A stretch of 21,558 nucleotides of DNA, taken from assembly GCA_035280345.1 (NCBI GenBank), contig DATEGA010000289.1:1-21558 (forward strand), written 5' to 3'. Shown here one piece after another: positions 13,173-20,419 of this stretch. The translations under genes were made by a program, and so were the position numbers. The DNA comes from DASSJF01 sp035280345. Lineage in GTDB: Bacteria > Sysuimicrobiota > Sysuimicrobiia > Sysuimicrobiales > Segetimicrobiaceae. Below the pieces are notes generated by a model. That model was not told the DNA's origin. It worked only from the letters and a program-made list of their open reading frames with translations, and made no database searches. Numbering within the stretch: position 1 is the first letter of the stretch; every line of letters starts with the position of its first letter.

Positions 13173-14149
13173 GCGCGGTCTCGGCGCCCCCCGAACTCAG
13201 CGCCGCCCAACTGATCGACATGCTGCGGATGATGCTGCGGATCCGTCAGTTCGAGCAGCGTGCGCTCGAACTGTACCGCGAGGGCATCATGCGCGGCACC
13301 ACACATCCGTACATCGGGATGGAGGCGGTCGCCGTCGGCACCTGCGCGGCGCTGCGGCCGTCCGACCGCATCACAAGCACCCACCGCGGACACGGCCACT
13401 GCCTGGCCAAGGGCGGGGATCCGCGGCTCATGATGGCGGAGCTGCTCGGCCGCGCCGCCGGCTACTGCAAGGGCAAAGGCGGCTCGATGCATATCGCCGA
13501 CGTCGAGGCAGGGATCCTCGGCGCGAATGGCATCGTCGGCGGCGGCATGGGGCTCGCGACCGGCGCGGCGCTCGCCACGAAACTGGCCGGGCGCGACGAG
13601 GTGGCGATCTGCTTCTTCGGGGACGGCGCGCTCAACCAAGGCATCTTCCACGAAGCCGCCAACATGGCCGCGATCTGGAAGCTGCCGGTCGTCTACGTCT
13701 GCGAAAACAACCAGTATGCGATGTCGGCGCGCGCCGATCGCTTCACGTCGGTGCCGGATCCGTCCGTGCGCGCCGGCGCCTACGGCTTCCCGGGTCTTTC
13801 CTGCGACGGCATGGACGCCCTCGCGGTCTACCAGACGGTGGGGAGTGCGGTGGCGCGGGCGCGCGCCGGCGGGGGCCCGTCGATGATCGTCTGCGTGACC
13901 TACCGGTACCTCGGCCACCACGTCGGCGATCCGCTCAACTATCGCGACAAGGCAGAGGTCGAGGCCTGGCGTTCCAAAGACCCGATCGAGCGGATGCGCG
14001 CGGTGCTGGCCGACCGGCGGATTCTGACGGCCGCGGACGCCGACACGGTCCGCGCCGAGGTCGAGCGGGAGATCGACGACGCGGTCGCCTTCGCGAAGGC
14101 GAGCCCGGAGCCCGATCCGAGCGCGCTCACCGAGGACGTGTACGCATGA
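13169..14149 (+). CDS. TPP-dependent 2-oxo-acid/acetoin dehydrogenase E1, alpha subunit
   Basis: 326-residue alpha chain of a heterotetrameric thiamine-pyrophosphate E1. Motifs: the N-terminal helix MLRMMLRIRQFEQRALELY, then STHRGHGHCLAKG and GRAAGYCKGKGGSMHIAD. The TPP/Mg motif GDGALNQG begins at residue 151 and ends in VYVCENNQYAMSA. The C-terminal active-site loop is TYRYLGHHVGDP, in which one His of the common RxxGHxxxD pattern is doubled. The length and the absence of an N-terminal extension are closer to acetoin-dehydrogenase AcoA-type E1-alpha than to longer Gram-positive PdhA, but this does not settle the substrate. The ATG overlaps the preceding stop, and the stop overlaps the E1-beta ATG, so subunit stoichiometry is probably kept by coupling. 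Confidence 0.9.
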   Translation: MSAVSAPPELSAAQLIDMLRMMLRIRQFEQRALELYREGIMRGTTHPYIGMEAVAVGTCAALRPSDRITSTHRGHGHCLAKGGDPRLMMAELLGRAAGYCKGKGGSMHIADVEAGILGANGIVGGGMGLATGAALATKLAGRDEVAICFFGDGALNQGIFHEAANMAAIWKLPVVYVCENNQYAMSARADRFTSVPDPSVRAGAYGFPGLSCDGMDALAVYQTVGSAVARARAGGGPSMIVCVTYRYLGHHVGDPLNYRDKAEVEAWRSKDPIERMRAVLADRRILTAADADTVRAEVEREIDDAVAFAKASPEPDPSALTEDVYA

Positions 14150-15153
14150 GCGCGGTCGAGACGCACGCGGGCACCCGGGTTCTGACCTACGCGGAGGCGC
14201 TCAACGAGGGACTGCGCGAAGAGATGCGGCGCGACGCCCGCGTCTTCGTGATGGGCGAGGACGTCGCGGTCTGGGGCGGCGGCGGGGTCTTTGGTGTGAC
14301 GCGCGGCCTCGTCGAGGAGTTCGGAGCGGAGCGGGTCCGCGACACGCCGATCTCCGAGGAGGCGATCGCAGCGCTCGCGGTCGGCGCGGCGATGGCCGGG
14401 GCGCGGCCGGTCGTGGAGTTCATGTACGCGGACTTTATGACGCTTGCGATGGAGCCGGTTGTCAACCAAGCGGCCAAGATCCGATACATGTTCGGCGGCA
14501 AGGCCCGCGTGCCGGCGGTCTTCCGGGCCCAGGAGGGCGCGGGGCGCGGCAACGCCGCGCAGCACTCCCAATCGCTCGAGGCGTGGTTCTGCCACATTCC
14601 CGGCCTGAAGGTCGTGACGCCGAGCACGCCGGCCGATGCGAAGGGCCTCCTGATCTCGGCGATTCGCGACGACAACCCCGTCGTGTTCCTCGAGCACAAG
14701 ATGCTGTACAACACGAAGGGCCCGGTCCCGGCGGGCGAACACGCGGTACCGCTCGGCGTCGCCGACCGGAAGCGGGAAGGCCGGCACGTCACAGTGGTCG
14801 GGGTGCACACGATGGTCCTGAAGGCCCTCGAGGCCGCGGACCGGGTCGCCGGCGAAGGGATCGAACTGGAAGTCATCGACCCGCGGACGCTCGTGCCGCT
14901 CGACATCGAGACGATCGTCGAGTCGGTCCGGAAGACGGGCCGCCTCATCGTTACGCACGAAGCGTACGAGCGGGGCGGCATCGGCGGCGAAGTCGTCGCG
15001 CAGGTGGTCGCCCGGGCATTCGACGCGCTCGACGCGCCGCCGGTGCGGCTCTGCGCCGCGAACGTGCCGGTGCCGTACAGCGGGGTCTTGGAAGCCGCCG
15101 CGCTTCCCCAGGTGGACGACATCGTGGCCGCGGTCCGCGACCTGATGGCCTGA
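14146..15153 (+). CDS. TPP-dependent 2-oxo-acid/acetoin dehydrogenase E1, beta subunit
   Basis: 335-residue beta chain of the E1 component, the family's normal length. It opens LTYAEALNEGLREEMRRD, followed by FVMGEDVAVWGG and RDTPISEEAIAALAVGAA. It contains VEFMYADFM, the RAQEGAGRGNAAQHSQSLEA segment near the active site (Gly-Asn where many members have a Gly run) and LKVVTPSTPADAKGLL. The C-terminal transketolase-like domain carries VIDPRTLVPLD and HEAYERGGIGGEV. The ATGA overlap with E1-alpha (14146-14149) shows coupled translation. With alpha it decarboxylates the oxo acid and passes the acyl group to the E2 lipoyl arm. Confidence 0.9.
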   Translation: MSAVETHAGTRVLTYAEALNEGLREEMRRDARVFVMGEDVAVWGGGGVFGVTRGLVEEFGAERVRDTPISEEAIAALAVGAAMAGARPVVEFMYADFMTLAMEPVVNQAAKIRYMFGGKARVPAVFRAQEGAGRGNAAQHSQSLEAWFCHIPGLKVVTPSTPADAKGLLISAIRDDNPVVFLEHKMLYNTKGPVPAGEHAVPLGVADRKREGRHVTVVGVHTMVLKALEAADRVAGEGIELEVIDPRTLVPLDIETIVESVRKTGRLIVTHEAYERGGIGGEVVAQVVARAFDALDAPPVRLCAANVPVPYSGVLEAAALPQVDDIVAAVRDLMA

Positions 15154-15160
15154 CCGCCCC

Positions 15161-16411
15161 ATGGCGACGCAGGTCGTGCTCCCGAAACTCGGCTTGACCC
15201 AGGAAGAAGGCACCATCGTGCGCTGGGTCAAAACCCAGGGCAGCCGTGTCGCCAAGGGCGAGCCGCTCTTTGAAGTGCTGACCGACAAGGCCACCATTGA
15301 GGTCGAAGCGCCCGCCTCGGGTGTGCTGCTGCAAATCCTCGCCCCCGAAGGGACCACCGTCCCGGTGGCCACCCCGATTGCGGTGATCGGCGAACCCGGG
15401 GAGCAGATCGCCTCTGTGCCGTCGTCGGGACCGCCCGCGCCGCAGTCCGCGTCACTGCCGGGATCGGGTACGGCTCGCGTCCACGCAGCCCGCGCCGCCT
15501 CGACGGGGGCTACCGCCCGCGGAGTGTCCGTGGGGGACGGACGAATCCGGGTGTCGCCGCGGGCGCGGGCGCTCGCGGAATTGCACGGGATTGATCTGCG
15601 GGCGCTGCAGGGCAGTGGCCCGGACGGCCGCATCATCGAGCGGGACGTGCAGCAGGTGGTCGAGGGGGCGGGCGGCGGAGCGGCCGTTGCGGCGGGGGCG
15701 CCCGCGGGCGTGCGGCCCGCGGTTCCGCCGGCGGTGTCGGCGCGCCTGCGGACGATCATCGCACGCCGGATGACCGAGAGTTTGCGCGACACGGCGCAGC
15801 TGACCCTCACCACCGAGGCCGATATGGCCGAGGCGGCGCGGCTCCGCGACGAAATCGGCGCGGAGCTGGAGCGGCGCGGCGGCGTGCGGCCGACGTACAC
15901 GGACCTGGTCGTGCGGGCGGCCGCGATCGCGCTGCGCGACCACCCCCGGCTGAACGCCCAGTGGACGGGGAACGGCGTCCGGCTCCTTTCGGAGATTCAC
16001 GTGGGGGTGGCCGTCGCCCTCGACGAGGGGCTCGTCGTGCCGGTGGTTCGCCACACCGACCGCGCGACGCTCGCGCAGATCTCCGCCGCGGTGCGAGACC
16101 TATCCGAGCGTGCGCGGACGTCCCGGCTCAAGTCGGAGGAGATGGCAGGCGGCACGTTCACGGTCACCAACCTGGGCGTATACGACGTGGATGCGTTCAC
16201 CCCGATCCTCAATCCGCCGGAGGCGGCGATCCTCGGTGTGGGCCGCGTGTCCCGCCGTCCTGTGGCCGTCGCCGACCGCGTCGAGGTGCGGCCGGTGGCG
16301 GTCCTATCGCTCACGTTCGACCACCGCGTGCTCGACGGCGCGCCGGCGGCGCAATTTCTGCAGCGTGTCAAGCACGTGCTCGAGCACCCGTATCTGCTCT
16401 TGCTCCCGTAG
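15161..16411 (+). CDS. Lipoyl-dependent dihydrolipoamide acyltransferase (E2)
   Basis: 416-residue E2 core of the 2-oxo-acid dehydrogenase complex. The single lipoyl domain (about 3-78) has the lipoylated Lys43 in LTDKATIEVEAP. A Pro/Ala/Ser linker is followed by the peripheral-subunit-binding domain (about 128-168, VSPRARALAELHGIDL to GPDGRIIERDV), another Ala/Gly linker and the catalytic acyltransferase domain (about 185-416). Its active site is DHRVLDG, with His388 and Asp392. It starts seven bases after the E1-beta stop without a clear ribosome site. An E3 dihydrolipoamide dehydrogenase is not encoded in this window and must be elsewhere. Acyl specificity (acetyl, branched-chain or other) cannot be read from the sequence. 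Confidence 0.92.
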   Translation: MATQVVLPKLGLTQEEGTIVRWVKTQGSRVAKGEPLFEVLTDKATIEVEAPASGVLLQILAPEGTTVPVATPIAVIGEPGEQIASVPSSGPPAPQSASLPGSGTARVHAARAASTGATARGVSVGDGRIRVSPRARALAELHGIDLRALQGSGPDGRIIERDVQQVVEGAGGGAAVAAGAPAGVRPAVPPAVSARLRTIIARRMTESLRDTAQLTLTTEADMAEAARLRDEIGAELERRGGVRPTYTDLVVRAAAIALRDHPRLNAQWTGNGVRLLSEIHVGVAVALDEGLVVPVVRHTDRATLAQISAAVRDLSERARTSRLKSEEMAGGTFTVTNLGVYDVDAFTPILNPPEAAILGVGRVSRRPVAVADRVEVRPVAVLSLTFDHRVLDGAPAAQFLQRVKHVLEHPYLLLLP

Positions 16412-16496
16412 TGCCTCGCGCGCTCGGGCAAGAACGCTGGGGTTGCTCGCGGAGTGGCTGCATAGAGGGGCAGTCCGCGCAATAGAGGAGGCACCG

Positions 16497-18068
16497 ATGG
16501 AGCTCCCACTCACCCCGCTTGAACTCGCCCGTCGGGCACGCACGCTGTACGCGGAGCGCGAGGCCGTGGTCGACGGCAGCCGGCGGCTGACCTATGAGGA
16601 GTTTTTCCGGCGGTGCGACCGCTGGTCGAACCGGCTGCAGCAGTTCGGCGTACGGCCGGGAGACCGCGTCGCCTATATCGCTCCCAACGTCTCGGGGCTG
16701 CTCGAGGCCTTTTACGCGGTCCCGCAGATCGGCGCGGTGGTGGTGCCGATCAACTACCGGCTCGCGCCCGACGACTTCGAGTACATCATCAACCACAGCG
16801 GGGCCACGGTCGTCTGCGCCGCGGCCGAGCACGTGGCGGCGGTCGACGGGATTCGTCCGCGGCTGGAGAACGTCCGGCAGTTCGTGGGCCTCGACGGCGC
16901 CGCCGACGGCTGGCTCGACTACGATGGCCTCGTCGCGCAGTCAGACCCCGTGTTCGAACGCCCCGCGATCGCGGAGGGAGACCTCATCACCATCAACTAC
17001 ACGAGCGGGACGACGGCGCGGCCGAAGGGCGTCATGATGACGCACCGCACGACCTACATGAACGTCATGGGCACGCTCGCCCACGTCCACATGACGCCCG
17101 CCGAGCGCTACCTGTGGACGCTGCCGATGTTCCATTGCAACGGCTGGACGTTCGTGTGGATTGTCACGGCCGTCGGCGGCACGCACCTCTGTCTGCGGCG
17201 GGTCGAGCCCGACCAGGTCTTCGGGCTCTGCCGCGATGAGCGCGCGACGATGATGTGCGCCGCGCCGACGGTCCTGATCCGGCTCGCGAACGCCCCCGAG
17301 CACCTCCGCCGCGACATCCCGCGGGGTATCCGTGTGCTGACCGCGGGGGCGCCGCCGGCCGCCGCCACGATCGGCCGGATCGAGGGCGACTTTGGGTGGG
17401 AGATCATCCACGTGTACGGCCTGACCGAAACCTCACCGTTCATCACGATCTGCGAGCCCCGTCCGGAGCACGCTGCGCTTTCGCCGGAGGCGCGCGCGGC
17501 GGTCAAGGCGCGTCAGGGGGTGGAGCTGTTTTCGTCGGGCGAGCTGCGGGTCGTCGATTCGGCCGGGCAGGAGGTGCCTCGCGACGGCGGTGCCGTGGGC
17601 GAGATCGTCGTACGGGGCAACGTGGTGATGAAAGGTTACTACAACGACCCGGACGCAACCGCCCGGGCGTTCGCCGGCGGCTGGTTTCATACGGGCGACG
17701 CGGCGGTCGTGCATCCGGACGGGTACGTCGAGATCCGCGACCGCATCAAGGACATCATCATCAGCGGCGGCGAGAACATCTCGTCCGTCGAAGTGGAGGC
17801 CGCGCTCCTCCGCCACCCGGCGGTACAGGAAGCCGCCGTGGTCGGCCTGTCCGATCCGCAGTGGGGTGAGGCGACGCACGCGTTCGTGGTGCTGAAGGCG
17901 GGGCAGACCGCGTCCGAGGCGGACCTGCGCGAGTTCGCGCGTGGAGCGCTCGCGCACTTCAAGGTCCCGAAGGCCTTTCATTTCGTGGAGGACCTCCCGA
18001 GGACCGCGACCGGGAAGATTCAGAAGTACGTCCTGCGAGGCGCTCAAGCTGCGATCGCCCGCCAGTAG
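16497..18068 (+). CDS. AMP-forming acyl-CoA synthetase
   Basis: 523-residue member of the adenylate-forming ligase superfamily, which activates a carboxylic acid with ATP and joins it to CoA. The P-loop YTSGTTARPKG lies at about 168-178. The following LWTLPMFHCNGWTFVW is common in medium-chain fatty-acyl ligases. The A5 motif is HVYGLTETSPF, the A7/A8 region GWFHTGDAAVVHPDGYVEIRDR with the hinge, then DIIISGGENISSVEVE, and the catalytic Lys507 in RTATGKIQKYVLR. A strong GAGGAGG (16485-16491) five bases before the ATG fixes the start; the open frame further upstream lies inside E2. It follows E2 by 85 bp. A role in making or recycling acyl-CoA alongside the dehydrogenase is likely. The substrate is not known. 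Confidence 0.9.
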   Translation: MELPLTPLELARRARTLYAEREAVVDGSRRLTYEEFFRRCDRWSNRLQQFGVRPGDRVAYIAPNVSGLLEAFYAVPQIGAVVVPINYRLAPDDFEYIINHSGATVVCAAAEHVAAVDGIRPRLENVRQFVGLDGAADGWLDYDGLVAQSDPVFERPAIAEGDLITINYTSGTTARPKGVMMTHRTTYMNVMGTLAHVHMTPAERYLWTLPMFHCNGWTFVWIVTAVGGTHLCLRRVEPDQVFGLCRDERATMMCAAPTVLIRLANAPEHLRRDIPRGIRVLTAGAPPAAATIGRIEGDFGWEIIHVYGLTETSPFITICEPRPEHAALSPEARAAVKARQGVELFSSGELRVVDSAGQEVPRDGGAVGEIVVRGNVVMKGYYNDPDATARAFAGGWFHTGDAAVVHPDGYVEIRDRIKDIIISGGENISSVEVEAALLRHPAVQEAAVVGLSDPQWGEATHAFVVLKAGQTASEADLREFARGALAHFKVPKAFHFVEDLPRTATGKIQKYVLRGAQAAIARQ

Positions 18069-18099
18069 GAAGGCCGGCGAGCCGGCACGGAGATTCGTG

Positions 18100-18510
18100 A
18101 TGTCGACGTGGCTGATGTGGGCGCTGACGGCGGCCTTCTGTTGGGGGCTCTGGGCGGTCTTCTCCAAACTGGCGATGCGGCAGGCGCCGGCGGTCGCCGT
18201 GCTGATCTGGTTCGTGATCGGCGAAATAGTTACGGTGGCCGCGCTCGCTCTGTGGTTTCGGCCCGCCGCCTTTTCCGGCACCCGCGCGGCCGGCTTCGCC
18301 GCGGCCAGCGGCGTGGCGGGGGTGCTGGCTATGCTGGCGTTCCTCACCGCTCTGCGCGACGCCCCGGTAGCCGTGGTCGTGCCGCTGACCGCTCTGTACC
18401 CCGTCGTGGCCATCGTGCTCGGCCTGCTGGTGCTGGGCGAGAAGATCACGATGCCTCAGGCCGCGGGCGCGGCGCTTGCCATTGCGGCGGGCGTGCTTCT
18501 CTCCCTTTAG
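18100..18510 (+). CDS. Single-domain EamA (drug/metabolite transporter) membrane protein
   Basis: 136 residues with five predicted membrane helices forming a single EamA unit, half the size of the ten-helix transporters. The N terminus STWLMWALTAAFCWGLWAVFSKLA and the C-terminal VPLTALYPVVAIVLG and LVLGEKITMPQAAGAALAIAAG blocks are family signatures. Such half-size members are thought to work as dimers. The ATG at 18100 is seven bases after CGGAGA; a GTG at 18097 is also possible. The gap after the acyl-CoA synthetase is 31 bp, so it may be cotranscribed. The transported compound is unknown. Confidence 0.82.
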   Translation: MSTWLMWALTAAFCWGLWAVFSKLAMRQAPAVAVLIWFVIGEIVTVAALALWFRPAAFSGTRAAGFAAASGVAGVLAMLAFLTALRDAPVAVVVPLTALYPVVAIVLGLLVLGEKITMPQAAGAALAIAAGVLLSL

Positions 18511-18515
18511 AAGGC

Positions 18516-18532
18516 CGGCGTGATGAGCGCCG
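18516..18532. terminator. Weak hairpin between convergent genes
   Basis: CGGCG (18516-18520), 7-base loop, CGCCG (18528-18532) lies between the ends of the EamA gene and the oxidoreductase. There is no strong T tract on either strand, so termination here is only a suggestion from position. Confidence 0.25.
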
Positions 18533-18556
18533 AGGGCAGACCTGGGTTCTAATCGC

Positions 18557-19429
18557 TTACCGGAACAGCTCCGCCGCGGCGGTATCGATGTTGCGCAACA
18601 GCTGATCCCGCGGTACCGGCCGATGCCTGGCTTCCCGTGGGGCGGCGGGCTGCGGCAGCAGCACCAGCCGGTCTACGCCGAGCTCGCCGTACTGCTCGAC
18701 GATTGAGCGCGTCATCGCTTCGGTCGGCGTCACGGTGATCTCGAGGCGCCCGAGAGCGGCCGGCCGTTCGTGCTCCGCGGCGATCCGGCGCAGCGCGTCC
18801 ACGGCGCGCCGCGTCTCGGCCACATCGAGGCTGAACCCGTACCATCCGTTTGCGTCCGTCACGGCCCGGCGGAGCGCCGGGCGGCTTTCAGCACCCACCA
18901 CAATGGGCGGATGGGGACGCTGCACCGGCCGGGGATGCGCGTCGATCCCGCTGAACGAGACGAGGCGCCCGCGATAGCTGGGGCGGTCCATGGTCCACAG
19001 TGCGCGAAGGGCCGCGATATACTCGTCCATTCGCTCGCCGCGCTCGGTGATCGGCACTCCGACGGCCGCGAATTCTTCCGGGCGGTATCCTGCGCCGACC
19101 CCCACGATGAGACGGCCGCGCGACACCACGTCGACGCTCGCGAGCTCCTTCGCCAGCACGACCGGATTGCGCAGCGGCAGCAAAATGATGCCGCTGGCCA
19201 CTTTGACGGTGGTTGTGTTGGCGGCGACCAGCGTCAGCGCGACGATCGTATCGAGGAACGGGAGCGTCGGTGGAATCACGAAGCCGGCCGGCTGTGGGTC
19301 CGGCAGGGCGACGTGCTCTCCGGTCCAGACCGATTCAAAGCCGGCGGCCTCAGCATGCCGCGCCACTTCGATCGCGGCCTCCGCCTCGGCACACGTGCCG
19401 TAATTGATCGCGAACAGTCCGAACTTCAT
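18557..19429 (-). CDS. Luciferase-like (LLM class, probably F420-dependent) oxidoreductase
   Basis: 290-residue bacterial-luciferase-fold enzyme. The N terminus MKFGLFAINYG, the EAAGFESVWTGEHV strand-loop, SGIILLPLRNPVVLAKE and SRGRLIVGVGAGYRPEEF are hallmarks of the LLM class F420-dependent family (TIGR03619-like). Members use F420 or FMN to oxidise or reduce small molecules. The start at 19429 is supported by GAGGGG seven bases upstream on the minus strand. The frame remains open further back to 19585, but that part would be encoded by a terminator hairpin and a separate small gene. It converges on the EamA gene. Substrate is unknown, and the choice of F420 over FMN is inferred from similarity only. 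Confidence 0.88.
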   Translation of the reverse strand: MKFGLFAINYGTCAEAEAAIEVARHAEAAGFESVWTGEHVALPDPQPAGFVIPPTLPFLDTIVALTLVAANTTTVKVASGIILLPLRNPVVLAKELASVDVVSRGRLIVGVGAGYRPEEFAAVGVPITERGERMDEYIAALRALWTMDRPSYRGRLVSFSGIDAHPRPVQRPHPPIVVGAESRPALRRAVTDANGWYGFSLDVAETRRAVDALRRIAAEHERPAALGRLEITVTPTEAMTRSIVEQYGELGVDRLVLLPQPAAPREARHRPVPRDQLLRNIDTAAAELFR

Positions 19430-19455
19430 ATCGGGGCCCCTCTCAAAATAAAGGA

Positions 19456-19482
19456 GGTGGCCGGGGAGTTTCCCCGGCCACC
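19456..19482 (-). terminator. Intrinsic terminator of the small secreted-peptide gene
   Basis: A perfect 12-bp stem, GGTGGCCGGGGA (19456-19467) with TCCCCGGCCACC (19471-19482), loop of three. Read on the minus strand it is followed by TCCTTTATTTT (19455-19445), a good T tract. It lies 30 bp after the stop of the small gene and just upstream of the oxidoreductase start. Confidence 0.8.
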
Positions 19483-19512
19483 AGCACTCTACCGCGTTCG
19501 GGGATCGAGCTT

Positions 19513-19653
19513 CTAGGAGCCGCTCCCTCCGTCCGGCGGCGCTTGGACCTGCGGCGGCGGCGGTGTGTAGACGGTGTCGTTGCATGCGAACGCGGCTGTC
19601 GCCGCAATCGCGACCGCGGTGACCGCGATCAGCGCGGTGAGCAGTCTCAACAT
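19513..19653 (-). CDS. 46-aa secreted or lipid-anchored Pro-rich peptide
   Basis: A small gene with GGGAGG six bases before its ATG (19653) and an intrinsic terminator 30 bp after its TAG. The product begins MLRLLTALIAVTAVAIAATA, a classical export signal, ending AAFAC at residues 20-24. Cys24 is preceded by Ala-Phe-Ala, a poor match to the lipoprotein box but a good signal-peptidase-I site, so it could be either a small lipoprotein or a secreted peptide. The mature part is about 23 residues (CNDTVYTPPPPQVQAPPDGG then SGS), proline-rich and acidic. No family is recognised. Both an expression signal and a terminator fit the frame exactly, which is strong support for a real gene. Confidence 0.68.
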   Translation of the reverse strand: MLRLLTALIAVTAVAIAATAAFACNDTVYTPPPPQVQAPPDGGSGS

Positions 19654-19769
19654 AACGGACCTCCCTTCTGCGGACCCCGAGGGTGTGTCCGGGGGTCTAC
19701 CGGCGCGGTTCTTCGTGTTACGGGCAACTCCTGCTCATCAGCCGGCAGCAGGGTCGCTTGGCCGTGAGA

Positions 19770-19778
19770 TGTTACAAT
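19770..19778 (+). promoter_or_regulatory. Extended -10 promoter of the J-domain gene
   Basis: TGTTACAAT is a TGn extended -10 with TACAAT (19773-19778, 5/6 to consensus). The ATG is at 19788, so the predicted transcript starts within about three bases of it. No good Shine-Dalgarno is present, suggesting leaderless translation. Confidence 0.5.
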
Positions 19779-19787
19779 GAGGGCCCA

Positions 19788-20282
19788 ATGCGGTTTCGGC
19801 CCGAAGTCGACTACTACGAGGTCCTTCAAGTCCACCCCCGCGCTTCGGCGGAGATCGTCAAGAAGGCCTATCGGACCCTCATGGGTGAGATGGGCGGTCA
19901 CCCGGACCTTGGCGGAGACGAGGAACGCGCGAAACTGATCAACGAGGCCTACTCGGTGCTCGGCGACGCGGACCTCCGGCAAGCCTACGACCGAGCCCGT
20001 GCCCGGACGGCACCGAGGGGGTACGATGGGGGACTCGGAGCCGGATCCCCGGGCACGGGCCGGCCAACCTGGCAGGGCCCGGCCGCCGCGGGACGAGGCC
20101 CCGGCGGCGCACTCGAACACTGGGCCGTGTTCGTGACCAAGGTCATGTACTCGACGATTGTGGTTGTCGCGGGTCTGATGATTGTGCGCATCGTCAAGAG
20201 CCCCACGATCGATCTGGCGGACATGATCGCGACGATGGTCGTCCTCTACCGGATCTGGCAGCAGACCGGCGCTGCCCGTTAG
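19788..20282 (+). CDS. J-domain (DnaJ-like) membrane-anchored protein
   Basis: 164 residues. The N-terminal J domain (about 7-70) reads DYYEVLQVHPRASAEIVKKA, has the HPD tripeptide (in GHPDLGG) needed to stimulate Hsp70 ATPase, and ends INEAYSVLGDADLRQAYDRA. A Gly/Pro/Ala-rich linker (about 75-108) leads to a hydrophobic helix (about 118-138, MYSTIVVVAGLMIVRIV) and a second, weaker apolar stretch near 146-160. It lacks the zinc-finger and substrate-binding domains of true DnaJ, so it is a type-III J protein that probably recruits DnaK to the membrane. It has its own extended -10 promoter. Its partner and target are unknown. Confidence 0.82.
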   Translation: MRFRPEVDYYEVLQVHPRASAEIVKKAYRTLMGEMGGHPDLGGDEERAKLINEAYSVLGDADLRQAYDRARARTAPRGYDGGLGAGSPGTGRPTWQGPAAAGRGPGGALEHWAVFVTKVMYSTIVVVAGLMIVRIVKSPTIDLADMIATMVVLYRIWQQTGAAR

Positions 20283-20321
20283 GTTGAGCAGTTCGAACAT
20301 GACGACCCCAAGGTAGCCTGC

Positions 20322-20348
20322 CGAAATTAAGCGACGATTAACGGTCGC
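20322..20348 (-). terminator. Possible terminator of the amidase gene, overlapping a Pho-box-like repeat
   Basis: On the minus strand GCGAC...GTCGC (arms 20344-20348 and 20331-20335) is followed by TTAATTT (20330-20324). A second hairpin CGCCG/CGGCG (20347-20359) lies just before it. It sits about 70 bp after the amidase stop. The stem is short and the T tract interrupted, so this is tentative. Confidence 0.35.
20326..20347. promoter_or_regulatory. Pho-box-like direct repeat between convergent genes
   Basis: ATTAAGCGACG and ATTAACGGTCG are adjacent 11-mers with TTAA at 20327 and 20338. The layout matches the repeats at 2079 and 6793. No gene starts nearby on either strand: it lies between the ends of the J-domain and amidase genes. 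It may be a terminator coincidence or mark an unseen transcript. Confidence 0.35.
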
Positions 20349-20419
20349 CGCCGCTTCGGCGAAAAGTCGCGGAGAAACACAGATTTGTCGACGGGCGAAG
20401 CGGGAAGGCTACGGCGTCG

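Noticed and set aside
13939..15900. A 653-codon open frame on the minus strand, opposite E1-beta and E2
   Set aside because: It is antisense to three convincing genes, has low-complexity Arg/Ser/Ala composition and no family motif; long antisense frames are expected in GC-rich DNA.
16110..16496. A long upstream extension of the acyl-CoA synthetase frame
   Set aside because: It overlaps the E2 catalytic domain in another frame, and a strong GAGGAGG marks the ATG at 16497.
16412..16496. Search of the 85-bp gap after E2 for a terminator or riboswitch
   Set aside because: No stable stem with T tract was seen; it carries only the ribosome site of the acyl-CoA synthetase.
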